Part shown: piece after piece, positions 16,435 to 25,194 of the stretch | How positions within the stretch are numbered: the stretch's first letter is position 1 | Layout: each line of letters starts with the position of its first letter | Translations under genes and position numbers: made by a program | NCBI GenBank assembly: GCA_958437495.1 | Contig: CAUBOH010000003.1 | Location: 1-64,000, forward strand | Direction: 5' to 3' | From: an uncultured Collinsella sp. | GTDB lineage: Bacteria; Actinomycetota; Coriobacteriia; Coriobacteriales; Coriobacteriaceae | Length of the DNA: 64,000 nucleotides | Notes under the pieces: generated by a model | The model's input: only the letters and a program-made list of their open reading frames with translations | Told to the model about the DNA's origin: nothing | Database searches by the model: none

Positions 16435-17901
16435 TTATTCCACGCGCTCTGACAGTCGATATTTGCGGTTACGGCTTGTCGACGGCGCCGTCGGCTCAAG
16501 CTCACCCTGCTCAATGAGCGCATTGACGCGTGCCCTAACCTGGGAAACCGTGAGTCCCGTGCGCTCCGCCAGTTCGCGCGTCCCCAATTCGCCGTAGCGC
16601 TTGAGTGCCGTCATAATCAAGTCCCCGCCATGATCGACCGGATTGATCTTTGAACGGTAAAGTACGACCTTGAACCGATCGAACCCCGGGCAGAACAGGG
16701 GCTCGGCCAGACTATGCGCGCGCATGGCATCGATCATCATCGGGATGCCCGAGCCATTGCCCTCAGCCGGCGAACCTGCGCCATCCGGCAGCGGGACAAT
16801 CGACATGAGTTTCACGAGCGTCGCGTTACGGCATCGGGAGCTGCCGTCAAACAAGTTCTCGCGAGTCTTCCCTCCATAAAGGCCGCCGGGATTCGTCACC
16901 TCGATACGGTCGTCAAAAACGTCGACGGCGATCGATTGCCCACAGAACCGATCCCCGTATTCCCTGTGGATAACCGCGTTGGCGACTGCCTCGCGCAGGA
17001 CCTCCTCGGGAATCTCCAGCGAGTCGATACGCGAGATGCCTTGGACGGTCGAGGCGCGGCGCAGGTTTTTGGCGACAGCCGCGACAGTATCCGAAATCAT
17101 CTCGCCCAGGGTGCCCTCGCAGACTGTGCGGTCCATAAATCTTAGCGGTCCCGCAGCGCCCTTTTGAGTTCCCGCATGGACAGCCACATCAATGAAGAGC
17201 TTGGGATAGAACTGCTGAGGGTAAACGCCCGCGGCAAGGAGGCCGGCCTTGGTAACATTGCCCTGGAAGTCGAGGAGATTCAGACGCTCCATCTTTGTCT
17301 TCTTGTCCGTCGCACCACGCATCGCTCGAGGCGTCAACGAATAGGCGCGTTCTATCGTGCGGTCGACCAGCGACTCGTCGAGATCGCCCACACTCGTGCC
17401 GGGCACCGCATCGCGATCGCTAGGGCTCGTCCGTTCGTATGACGACAGTGCCAAAACCTCGGTCGACGAAAGGGGCACGTCTTTGTCATCGACGCGCTTG
17501 TAGCTGCCGCCCTGGGCGCCCCGCTCTATTACATAGCAAGGCTTGCTCGACGGGTCGAGCTCCTCAATCGTGATAACGAGAACAACGGTACCCCGAAGCC
17601 CCACGCGCTCAATGGTGTATTTGGGCGGATTGGCCAGCTTTCCGCGACCGCCAGCATCGCCCATGCCCGCCACGAATTGGTTGAGCACCTTCTCGGTCTC
17701 AAAGTTTGCAACTGGGACAAAACCCGCGCGCTCGCTCACTCCGAGTATGATGATGCCGCCGGCGGTGTTTGCGAAAGCGCTGACCGTTTCCCATACGTCG
17801 CGGGAAAGCGTCATGGCGCTCTCTTTTACTTCGACGCTAAGGTCATCCGAACCCATTCGCTTTAAAGACTCGAGCAAACCGGCCAGCTCGTTTTCGTTCA
17901 T
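16435..17901 (-). CDS. AlbA_2/Schlafen-type ATP-binding transcriptional regulator
   Basis: This 488-residue protein has an N-terminal AlbA_2 (Schlafen-like DNA-binding) domain (about residues 10-130; SVEVKESAMTL, ANTAGGIIILGV), a GHKL-type ATPase middle region (about 290-395; REAVANAVIHREYG, DRIEVTNPGG, GSGIPMM) and a C-terminal winged helix (about 420-485; LGTRELAERTGLTVSQVRAR). Such proteins are usually annotated as putative transcriptional regulators and some sit with defence genes. The ATG at 17901 has AAAGGA at good spacing; a GTG two codons upstream is the alternative. Its upstream region carries two arrays of a short repeat, so autoregulation is likely. Confidence 0.82.
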   Translation of the reverse strand: MNENELAGLLESLKRMGSDDLSVEVKESAMTLSRDVWETVSAFANTAGGIIILGVSERAGFVPVANFETEKVLNQFVAGMGDAGGRGKLANPPKYTIERVGLRGTVVLVITIEELDPSSKPCYVIERGAQGGSYKRVDDKDVPLSSTEVLALSSYERTSPSDRDAVPGTSVGDLDESLVDRTIERAYSLTPRAMRGATDKKTKMERLNLLDFQGNVTKAGLLAAGVYPQQFYPKLFIDVAVHAGTQKGAAGPLRFMDRTVCEGTLGEMISDTVAAVAKNLRRASTVQGISRIDSLEIPEEVLREAVANAVIHREYGDRFCGQSIAVDVFDDRIEVTNPGGLYGGKTRENLFDGSSRCRNATLVKLMSIVPLPDGAGSPAEGNGSGIPMMIDAMRAHSLAEPLFCPGFDRFKVVLYRSKINPVDHGGDLIMTALKRYGELGTRELAERTGLTVSQVRARVNALIEQGELEPTAPSTSRNRKYRLSERVE

Positions 17902-17963
17902 CTGCACGTCCTTTCGCTCGGTTCTGCGAAGAATGCCGCGAATAGATTTCCTTCGTCTCTCAG

Positions 17964-18198
17964 TTATCTCTCGTAATTATCTCTCATCTTTCTGTTATCT
18001 CTCATATTAGAGATGAGTGAGAGATGAAAGGTAAGATGTCTGTCATCTGTTTCATTTAAACATGTTTTCGCTGGTAAAACAATCTATATTGAGACAATAC
18101 CATGGTTGCCTGTCTCTTTGCAGCATTGTTATCTCTCATATTTATCTCTCATCTTTCTGTTATCTCTCGTATTAGAGACGAATGAGATATGAGAGATG
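17964..18198. promoter_or_regulatory. two operator-like arrays of TATCTCTC repeats
   Basis: Two near-identical blocks of about 65-70 bases lie at 17964-18030 and 18129-18198. Each contains three forward TTATCTCTC units spaced 12-18 bases apart and one or two inverted units (GAGAGATGA, AGAGAYGARTGAGA). About 100 bases of AT-rich DNA separate them. They sit directly upstream of the AlbA_2 regulator and are best read as binding sites for a multimeric DNA-binding protein. Confidence 0.7.
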
Positions 18199-18212
18199 TG
18201 CGGGCGGCGGAT

Positions 18213-18333
18213 GAGCGTGGATTTTGGACGGTCGGGAAATGAGGGTGGATATTTGGACGGTTTTTGGGCGTTTTGAGGCTGATTCCGTCCGAAAATCCAC
18301 TCTCATTCGATAGGCGTCCAAGTTTCCACGCTC
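18213..18333. repeat. 121-base inverted repeat with four copies of a GTGGA...GGACG motif
   Basis: The left half has GAGCGTGGATTTTGGACG and GTGGATATTTGGACGG. The right half has the inverse CCGTCCGAAAATCCAC and GTCCAAGTTTCCACGCTC. The halves pair with a few mismatches. The element ends about 140 bases before the M16C peptidase start. Confidence 0.7.
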
Positions 18334-18470
18334 GTGCGGTGAACGCGCGGGGCCTTTGTCCAATCCGCCGGCATCGTCTCCAGTTCGCCGCAGAGCCACG
18401 GCCCCGTATGGGTATACTCTCGGGGATTCGACTCGATTCGCCCCCGCTGGGGCGTCAAAGGAGACTGCAT

Positions 18471-21400
18471 ATGCCCACCACCTCAACCGACCCGCGCGCC
18501 GCTGCCGCCGCGCTGCTGGTGCCTGGCACCACCTGCCATGGCTTTGTCGTCGAGCGCTGCGAGACCGTGCCCGAGCTCGACTCGGACGCTTACGTGCTGC
18601 GCCACACCGCCTCGGGCGCTCGCCTGCTGTACCTGGCGTGCGACGACGAAAACAAGGCCTTTGCCATTGGCTTTAAGACGCCGCCGGCCGATTCCACCGG
18701 CGTGTTCCATATTCTTGAGCACTCGGTGCTGTGCGGATCGGCTAAGTTCCCCGTCAAGGAGCCGTTTGTCGACCTGATCAAGAGCTCCATGCAGACGTTC
18801 CTCAACGCCATGACCTACCCCGACAAGACCATTTACCCCGTTGCCACCACCAACGAACAGGACCTGTACAACCTGATGGACGTGTACCTGGACGCGGTGT
18901 TCAACCCGGCCATCTATACCAAGCCCACCATTTTTGAGCAGGAGGGCTGGCACTACGAGCTGGACCTGCCGGAGGGCGTCGAGGGCGAGGACGGCGACAG
19001 CTCCGCGAACCTGCGCGAGGGCACGCTGCGCTATAACGGCGTGGTATTCAACGAGATGAAGGGCGCGCTGTCCGACCCCATGAGCGTGCTGGACGACGCC
19101 GTCAACGCCGCGCTCTATCCCGACACTGCCTATGCGCACGAAAGCGGAGGCGACCCGCGCGCGATTCCCGCGCTCACCTACGAGCAGTTCCTGGACACGC
19201 ACGCGCGCCACTACAATCCTTCCAACTCCTACATCACGCTCTACGGCGACCTGGACGTGGACCGCGCGCTGGCCTTTTTGGACGAGCGTTATCTGTCGCA
19301 GCCGAGCGCCGCGAGCCGCCGCATGGACGCAGCCGTTGCCGCCGGCGAGGACCCGTCCACACTGGCGCCCAATCCGCTGGGCGTGCAAGCGCCCGTGACC
19401 TGCGAGTATAAGCGCGTCGAGATGGCCACCACGCCCGAGAACGCCCTGGTGGGCCTGGGCCTGGTGCTGGGCAGCGCGCTCGACCGCAAGCGCACGATCG
19501 CGGCGGATATCCTGTTCGAGGCACTGCTGGGCTCCAACGAAGCGCCGGTTAAGAAGGCCATTCTGGCTGCCGGCCTGGGCGGCAACGTGGTGAGCTACAC
19601 CGCGGCCGAGTGCCTGCAGCCCTACGAGCTCATCATGCTGCAAAATGCGCAGCCCGGCGTGGCGCGCGAGCTGCGCCGCGTGTTCCAGGACGCCTGCCGC
19701 GACCTGTGCGAGCACGGCGTTCCGCGCGAGCGCCTGGAGGCCATCATCAGCAGCAACGAGTACGACCTGCGCCAGCGCGACTACGGTATCGCCGACGGCG
19801 TGGCCATTGCGTGCGACGCGCTAAGCACCTGGCTCTACGATGACGACGCCGCGACGCTGGCGCTCAAGTACGGCCCGGTGTACGAGGAGCTGCGCGGCGA
19901 GCTGGACGGCAGCTACTTTGAGGACCTGCTGCGCGAGCTCGTGCTGCAGAACGACCACATGGCGCTGGTCGAGCTGGTGCCGGTGGACGCCGCCGAGGGT
20001 TCGGAGAGCGCCGAGACCGCCGAGCTGGCAGCCAAGCGCGACGCCATGACCGATGCCGAGCTGACCGATGTGGTCGAGCGCACGGCCGCGCTGCGTGCCG
20101 CACAGGAGGCAGAAGACACGCCCGAGGCCAAGGCCACGCTGCCGCGCCTGCGTGTATCCGACATTGGCGAGGCGCGCCCCGAGCCGCCGTTGGTCGTGGA
20201 CACCACTGCGCCCATCCCCTGCCTGCGCCACGACATCCCCACCAACCGCCTGGCCTACGCCATGCAGTATTTCGACCTGAGCTGCGTCGCGTTTGAGGAC
20301 CTGCCCTATGTAACGCTGCTCTGCCGCCTGCTCAAACAGCTGCCCACAAGCGAGCACTCGGCCGAGGAGCTCGACAACTTGCTTGCCGGCAAGCTGGGCT
20401 TTTTGAGCTTTACGACCGAGGTCATGACGCAGCCCGACGTGGACGGCGTGCGCCCCTACCTGCTGGTGAGCGCCGGCGCCCTGTCCGAGAAGATCGATGC
20501 GCTGGCGAGCCTGCCGCGCGAGGTGTGGTCGAGCACGCTATTGCTCGATGCCGACGCCGACCGCGTGCGCGACGTGCTCACGCAGATTCGCATTGGGCTC
20601 GAGCAGGGCTTTATCAACAACGGTCACTCGGCGGCGCTCGGTCGCGCGATGAGCTACAGCTCGCCTTCGGCCGCGGTGCGCGAGCAGCTTTCGGGCGTGG
20701 ACTTCTATCTGTTCCTGCGCGATCTGCTCGACCACTTTGACGAGCGCCTGGACGGCCTGCGTGCCAAGCTTGCCGAGCTGGCGGGCCGCATCTTTGTGGC
20801 CGATGGGTGCATGGCGAGCTTTACCGGCAGCGATGAGGACTTTAACGCGTACTGGGCCGCCGCGGGTGACCTGGGGCTGGACGCTGGCGACGGCGCCGAT
20901 GCCGGCCGCGACGCGCTCGTGGTGCCGGCGCCGTGCGACCGCCACGAGGCCTTCGTTATCCCTAGCGACATCTGCTTTGCGGCAAGCGCATGCGACCCGC
21001 GTCGCTTGGGGCTCGACGTGACAGGCGCCTGGGCGGTTGCCGCCAACGCACTCTCCTACGACTACCTGTGGAACGAGATCCGCGTTAAGGGCGGCGCGTA
21101 CGGCTGCGGATTCCGCGCGGCCGGCGAGCGTCAGGCGGCGTTCTACACCTACCGCGACCCGGCAATCGACCCCTCGATTGAGCGCGTGGCGCGCGCAGGC
21201 GAATGGCTCGGCAGCTTTGAGCCCGACGAGGCCGCCTTTGAGGGCTTTATCGTGAGCTGCGTGAGCGGCATGGATGCGCCGGTGAAGCCGTACGCGCTCA
21301 CCAAGCGCCGCAACACGACCTATCTGGCTGGACTCGATCCGCATGCACGCGAGGAGCGCCGCGCCCAGATGCTCGCCGCCACGCCCGGTGAGCTGCGCAC

Positions 21401-21515
21401 TCTCGGCGCCGATGTGACGCGCATCGCAGCCGCGTCACCCACCTGCGTCTTTGGCGGCCGAGACGTCATCGCCAAGAGCAACGCCGGCTTTAACGTCATC
21501 GACCTGCTGAGCTAA
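18471..21515 (+). CDS. M16C family insulinase-like peptidase (PreP type)
   Basis: This 1014-residue protein has the four-domain layout of presequence-protease/falcilysin peptidases, which degrade unstructured peptides inside a closed chamber. The inverted zinc motif is HILEH at residues 80-84, and the M16C segment NGVVFNEMKGAL follows about 120 residues later. The second half carries M16C_assoc-like sequence and an inactive M16 repeat (EIRVKGGAYGCG near the C-terminus). The start is ATG 18471 with AAAGGAG upstream; the open frame to 18264 is only read-through. There is no signal peptide. It is monocistronic. Confidence 0.92.
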   Translation: MPTTSTDPRAAAAALLVPGTTCHGFVVERCETVPELDSDAYVLRHTASGARLLYLACDDENKAFAIGFKTPPADSTGVFHILEHSVLCGSAKFPVKEPFVDLIKSSMQTFLNAMTYPDKTIYPVATTNEQDLYNLMDVYLDAVFNPAIYTKPTIFEQEGWHYELDLPEGVEGEDGDSSANLREGTLRYNGVVFNEMKGALSDPMSVLDDAVNAALYPDTAYAHESGGDPRAIPALTYEQFLDTHARHYNPSNSYITLYGDLDVDRALAFLDERYLSQPSAASRRMDAAVAAGEDPSTLAPNPLGVQAPVTCEYKRVEMATTPENALVGLGLVLGSALDRKRTIAADILFEALLGSNEAPVKKAILAAGLGGNVVSYTAAECLQPYELIMLQNAQPGVARELRRVFQDACRDLCEHGVPRERLEAIISSNEYDLRQRDYGIADGVAIACDALSTWLYDDDAATLALKYGPVYEELRGELDGSYFEDLLRELVLQNDHMALVELVPVDAAEGSESAETAELAAKRDAMTDAELTDVVERTAALRAAQEAEDTPEAKATLPRLRVSDIGEARPEPPLVVDTTAPIPCLRHDIPTNRLAYAMQYFDLSCVAFEDLPYVTLLCRLLKQLPTSEHSAEELDNLLAGKLGFLSFTTEVMTQPDVDGVRPYLLVSAGALSEKIDALASLPREVWSSTLLLDADADRVRDVLTQIRIGLEQGFINNGHSAALGRAMSYSSPSAAVREQLSGVDFYLFLRDLLDHFDERLDGLRAKLAELAGRIFVADGCMASFTGSDEDFNAYWAAAGDLGLDAGDGADAGRDALVVPAPCDRHEAFVIPSDICFAASACDPRRLGLDVTGAWAVAANALSYDYLWNEIRVKGGAYGCGFRAAGERQAAFYTYRDPAIDPSIERVARAGEWLGSFEPDEAAFEGFIVSCVSGMDAPVKPYALTKRRNTTYLAGLDPHAREERRAQMLAATPGELRTLGADVTRIAAASPTCVFGGRDVIAKSNAGFNVIDLLS

Positions 21516-21527
21516 CGCACAGTAAGC

Positions 21528-21567
21528 AAAACCACCACGAAGGGGACAGGCACCTTCGTGGTGGTTT
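21528..21567. repeat. REP-like palindrome, type 2
   Basis: The 15-bp perfect arms AAACCACCACGAAGG and CCTTCGTGGTGGTTT flank GGACAGGCA. It lies between two convergent genes and ends in T on both strands, so it may act as a bidirectional terminator. A second intact copy is at 41738-41774 and a decayed one at 23314-23352. Confidence 0.8.
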
Positions 21568-21578
21568 GCGGCTGGTCG

Positions 21579-23234
21579 TTACTTGTGGAACGGATCGAGT
21601 TGCGCCTTCAGCGGATTGAGCTGATACAGACTCACAAAGCGCTCTTTGCGAGACGATGAGGTGTTGACCCAGCTGCCGTTGCAGACGTCGTACTTCGAAT
21701 CCAGGCGGATCCACTCCTCCGGCTTATTCTTCTCACTCTTATTGCAGAAGTACCGCTGGTACTCTACTTCGTGCTCAAACTCAAACTCGTCATCCGAACC
21801 GCCATCGGTGTACTCATCGACCGCCGTCAGATTGCCGTGCTCGTCGTAATAGAACTCCGCATGCCCGTCGCGCGTGGAATCGATCCGGTCGAGCTTGCCG
21901 CCACTATACGAGTAATTTACCGTGGAAAACGAACTCAGAGAACCGTAATCGTTGCCGTGTGTGTCATAGGCCACGGGTGAGATACGCGTAATATTGCCGT
22001 CCTTGTCGTACTCGTAGTTGAGCGTGAGCGTCCACCTCGTGCCCACGGTGTCACCCTGGCAGTCCGTCGTAAAGGACGTCACGCGGCCGCTGTCATATCC
22101 GTACGAATAGACGACCGTGCGAGGATTGCCCGGACCAGTCTCGGTGTCGGATACTAGGTTGCCGCCCTGGTAGACATACGTACTCGTACTCTCGCCGTAG
22201 CCTGCGTGGGTCGTCTTGTTGATCAGGTTTCCGTCTGCATCGTAGGTAAACGTCGTGGAGGTCGACGCATCACCAATAGCGGCGTCGCAATCGATGCGCG
22301 TCAGGTTTCCGTCGGCATCGTACGTGAGCATGTTTTCATCTTCGTAGTCACCCGAGCGAACTTCCGCTATTTCCGAAATGCGATGCGACTCGTCATGCTC
22401 GACGTCGTAACCCATGCCGCCACCCTGTTTGAGGCTGCTCGTATACCCCGTAACATAGCCGTCCTCGTCGCGCTCAATCTCATACGTGCTGCCGTGCACA
22501 CCGTCCTCGTCGGTACCCTCGTAGTACACCGGCAGCCACAACTCCTCGAGCTGCGTGTCCTTAATGCCGCTAACCTTCGTATCCTGCGGCAGCGCGATCG
22601 TGGCGAGCTTCTTTTTGCCCGAAAGGTCGATGCTTTTAAGGCCTTCGGCATTTGAAAGGTCGAGCTTCTCGATGTTGTCGCAATCGTCCAGGTTAACGAC
22701 GGTGACGTTGCTCGCCGAGTTAAGCTCGACGGTCTTAAGGTCTCCGCAGCCCGAGAGGTCCAGGTTGACGAGTTTGTCGTCGTTGGACTCCACTGTAACG
22801 ATATTGGAGAATGTCTTGCCCAGACCCTGCGTCGAGGCGACACCCTCTAGCTCGACCGATGTCACCGCCTTGGCCTCGTCGCGTGAGATGCGGCCGTCAC
22901 CATTAGTGTCGTACTTGGTCGAGACAAGCGCACGCATGCCACTATCCGGGAAGGTCCTCTCGTCGATAGGCGTGGTCGCGATCTGCGTAAAGTAGAACAG
23001 CGCGCCGCCGCCGATGCCCGCCGCCACGACAAGTACTGCAGCGAGGGCGATGAGGGGCTTTTTGGAACGCTTGCGCGAAACGGGCTGCTGCACGGGCACG
23101 TATTGCTGAGGAGCGGGCGCGGCAGGCTGGGGTTGCTGCGTGGCCGCGACCTGGTCGGGCGCTACGGGCGCGCCGCATACGGGGCAAAAGAGGGCGTCGT
23201 CGACAAGCGGCGTGCCACACGAGCGACAAAACAT
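21579..23234 (-). CDS. zinc-ribbon, single-span membrane protein with EF-hand-like, LRR-like and YD-repeat regions
   Basis: This 551-residue mosaic protein has, in order, an N-terminal double zinc ribbon (MFCRSCG, LFCPVCG, residues 1-25), a Gln/Pro-rich linker, a membrane helix (about 62-82, LIALAAVLVVAAGIGG), an EF-hand/dockerin-like loop DTNGDGRISRDE, leucine-rich-like strands (NLDLSGCGDLKTVEL, KLDLSNAEGLKSIDL) and a C-terminal series of YD-like strands (TYDADGNLTRID, TYDADGNLINKT, YDEHGNLTAVDE). The zinc ribbon should be cytoplasmic and the rest outside. The start is ATG 23234, with GGAG upstream. The function is unknown; a surface sensor or binding protein is plausible. It is the only gene on its strand here. 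Confidence 0.75.
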   Translation of the reverse strand: MFCRSCGTPLVDDALFCPVCGAPVAPDQVAATQQPQPAAPAPQQYVPVQQPVSRKRSKKPLIALAAVLVVAAGIGGGALFYFTQIATTPIDERTFPDSGMRALVSTKYDTNGDGRISRDEAKAVTSVELEGVASTQGLGKTFSNIVTVESNDDKLVNLDLSGCGDLKTVELNSASNVTVVNLDDCDNIEKLDLSNAEGLKSIDLSGKKKLATIALPQDTKVSGIKDTQLEELWLPVYYEGTDEDGVHGSTYEIERDEDGYVTGYTSSLKQGGGMGYDVEHDESHRISEIAEVRSGDYEDENMLTYDADGNLTRIDCDAAIGDASTSTTFTYDADGNLINKTTHAGYGESTSTYVYQGGNLVSDTETGPGNPRTVVYSYGYDSGRVTSFTTDCQGDTVGTRWTLTLNYEYDKDGNITRISPVAYDTHGNDYGSLSSFSTVNYSYSGGKLDRIDSTRDGHAEFYYDEHGNLTAVDEYTDGGSDDEFEFEHEVEYQRYFCNKSEKNKPEEWIRLDSKYDVCNGSWVNTSSSRKERFVSLYQLNPLKAQLDPFHK

Positions 23235-23313
23235 GGCGGGCTCCTTTCGGTGCATTCTTTCTACGATGAAGGTACACCCAAAGCCGCAGCCATTGTTGCG
23301 CAACATTCAGCCC

Positions 23314-23414
23314 AAACCGCCACATAGGGGACAGACGCCTTTGTGGTAGTTTGGACAGGTTTTTTGCGTTTGCCCAGATAAAACCTGCCAAAATAAACCT
23401 GTCCCTTTTTGGTA
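23314..23414. repeat. two adjacent REP-like palindromes (decayed type 2, then type 3)
   Basis: The first part (23314-23352) is a decayed AAACCGCCACATAGG...CCTTTGTGGTAGTTT copy. The second (23353-23414) has GGACAGGTTT/AAACCTGTCC arms and the CCTGCCAAAATAAACC type-3 sequence, in the orientation opposite to copies at 32079 and 34213. They form the gap between two divergent genes. Confidence 0.7.
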
Positions 23415-23435
23415 GATTTGGGAGATGAGGCTGGG

Positions 23436-24032
23436 ATGGATAAGGCTGAGTTGCGGCGGGCGGTGATTGCCCGACGCAACGCTATTGATTTGGATGTTCG
23501 GGCGGCAAAGTCTGCTGTTGTATGCGCGCGGCTTGTTGAGCTGATGGAGTCCAGCGGCACTGCGGGCCAACGCACCGTTGCCGTCTATGCCGCCATGGGT
23601 TCCGAAGTCGACCCCGCCGCGTTTGCCGCCGCGGCCGCCGCACGCAGCTGGCGCGTAGCTTATCCGTGCATGCTCTCGGCAATTGATGCCGCAGCTTGTG
23701 GCCAGCGCATGCGCATGCGGGCGGTCGCCGCCAGCGACGCGGCCGCGGCTCCGTTTATCACCCATCCCACGCGAACCTTCGCTGCCGTGGACATCAACAG
23801 CAGCCGCTTCCCTATCGTGCCTGCCGAGACTCTCGACATGATTATCGTGCCACTCGTAGCCTTCGACCGCGCCGGCGCGCGCCTGGGCTACGGCGGCGGC
23901 TGCTACGACCGCTACCTGCCCACGCTTTCGGCCACATGCCAAATCATCGGCATCGCCTTTGACGAGCAGCGTGTCGACCACGTCCCCACCGACGCCCACG
24001 ACCTGCCGCTACCCCACATCATCAGCGCCTAA
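23436..24032 (+). CDS. 5-formyltetrahydrofolate cyclo-ligase
   Basis: This 198-residue enzyme converts 5-formyl-THF to 5,10-methenyl-THF with ATP, returning the storage folate to the active pool. The N-terminal segment DKAELRRAVIARRNAI and the C-terminal signature LGYGGGCYDRYLP are diagnostic. The start is set at ATG 23436 with GATGAGG upstream; the open frame begins nine codons earlier without a good site. Length is typical. It is convergent with metA. Confidence 0.93.
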   Translation: MDKAELRRAVIARRNAIDLDVRAAKSAVVCARLVELMESSGTAGQRTVAVYAAMGSEVDPAAFAAAAAARSWRVAYPCMLSAIDAAACGQRMRMRAVAASDAAAAPFITHPTRTFAAVDINSSRFPIVPAETLDMIIVPLVAFDRAGARLGYGGGCYDRYLPTLSATCQIIGIAFDEQRVDHVPTDAHDLPLPHIISA

Positions 24033-24056
24033 CGGCTGGCACACCTCCCGACAGGC

Positions 24057-24983
24057 CTAGTGTTCCTCGCCGGCGCGGGCCAGGTCGTAGGGCGTGGTCT
24101 GGTAGACGTAGTAGTTGAGCCAGTTGGTGTAAAGCAGCTGAGCCTGGCTGCGCCAGACGTTGCGCGGCTCGGCGGCGGGGTCGTCGCCCGGGAAGTAATG
24201 CGCCGGCACCTGGGGGTTGAGTCCGCGTTTCACGTCGCGCTCGTACTCCAGGCGCAGCGTGTCGGTGTCGTACTCGGGATGGCCAAAGACAAAGAAGCGG
24301 CGGCTGTCGGTCGACTTGACGATATACAGGCCCACCTCGTCGGACACGGCCACGACCTCAAGCTGCGGCTCGGCCTCCACGTCCTCGCGGCGCACATCGG
24401 TGTTGCGCGAATGCACGGCATAGAAACGGTCGTCAAAGCCGCGGACCAGCGGGCTTTGCGGCTTCACCAGATAATGCTCGAACACGCCGCTCGCCTTTGC
24501 CGGCAGGTCGTGCTTCTGAATACCGTAGTGGTGGTACAGACCGGCCTGCGCACCCCAACAAATGTGCAGCGTGGAGTGCACGTGCGTGGTGGACCAATCC
24601 ATGATCTGGCAGAGTTCGGGCCAGTAGTCGACCTCCTCGAACGGCATCTGCTCCACCGGCGCGCCCGTGATGATCAGACCGTCGTAGTGGATGTCGCGGA
24701 TGTCGTCGAACGTGCGGTAGAACGTCTCCAGGTGGCCGGCACTCACGTGCGTGGCCTCGTGCGTTTTGGTGCGCAGCAGATCCACCTCAACCTGCAGCGG
24801 CGTGTTGGAGAGCTTGCGCATGATCTGCGTCTCGGTGGCGATCTTGGTGGGCATGAGGTTGAGGATGAGCACGCGCAGCGGACGGATGTCCTGGTGCAGC
24901 GCGCGGTACTCGGTCATGACAAAGATGTTCTCGCTCTCGAGCTGCGCGGCGGCAGGGAGGGCGTCGGGGATGCGAATGGGCAT
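24057..24983 (-). CDS. metA: homoserine O-acyltransferase MetA (predicted acetyl-CoA type)
   Basis: This 308-residue first enzyme of methionine synthesis activates homoserine by O-acylation. Catalytic Cys142 (HICWGAQ) and the His in GHPEYD are present. Residue 111 is Glu (ITGAPVE); in this family Glu111 is linked to acetyl-CoA use and Gly111 to succinyl-CoA use, so it is probably a homoserine O-acetyltransferase despite the usual succinyltransferase name. Length is normal. No S-box or other leader is visible in the 200 bases upstream. No other methionine gene is adjacent. Confidence 0.95.
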   Translation of the reverse strand: MPIRIPDALPAAAQLESENIFVMTEYRALHQDIRPLRVLILNLMPTKIATETQIMRKLSNTPLQVEVDLLRTKTHEATHVSAGHLETFYRTFDDIRDIHYDGLIITGAPVEQMPFEEVDYWPELCQIMDWSTTHVHSTLHICWGAQAGLYHHYGIQKHDLPAKASGVFEHYLVKPQSPLVRGFDDRFYAVHSRNTDVRREDVEAEPQLEVVAVSDEVGLYIVKSTDSRRFFVFGHPEYDTDTLRLEYERDVKRGLNPQVPAHYFPGDDPAAEPRNVWRSQAQLLYTNWLNYYVYQTTPYDLARAGEEH

Positions 24984-25194
24984 GGATGCTCCTTACGAGT
25001 CAGTTGCAGCTATGGTACAACGAGCGGCCCCATCCGCGCGAGTGTATCGCCCAGCGATGCCGCCAGCGGCCCAAATCACTCCAAAAGTAGAGATTAAGGC
25101 ATGTCTCAAAAATCTGCGGCGCTTTAGCCTAGCAAAGTGGCGGCAGGACGCTACAATGGTTCGACGCGAAAAACTCGGCCGAAAGGATACATAT

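Noticed and set aside
13004..18000. Integrated prophage or ICE next to tRNA-Val
   Set aside because: No integrase, no duplicated tRNA 3' end and no phage structural or conjugation genes were found.
17964..18333. CRISPR array
   Set aside because: The repeats are short, in both orientations and without regular unique spacers; no cas gene is in the window.
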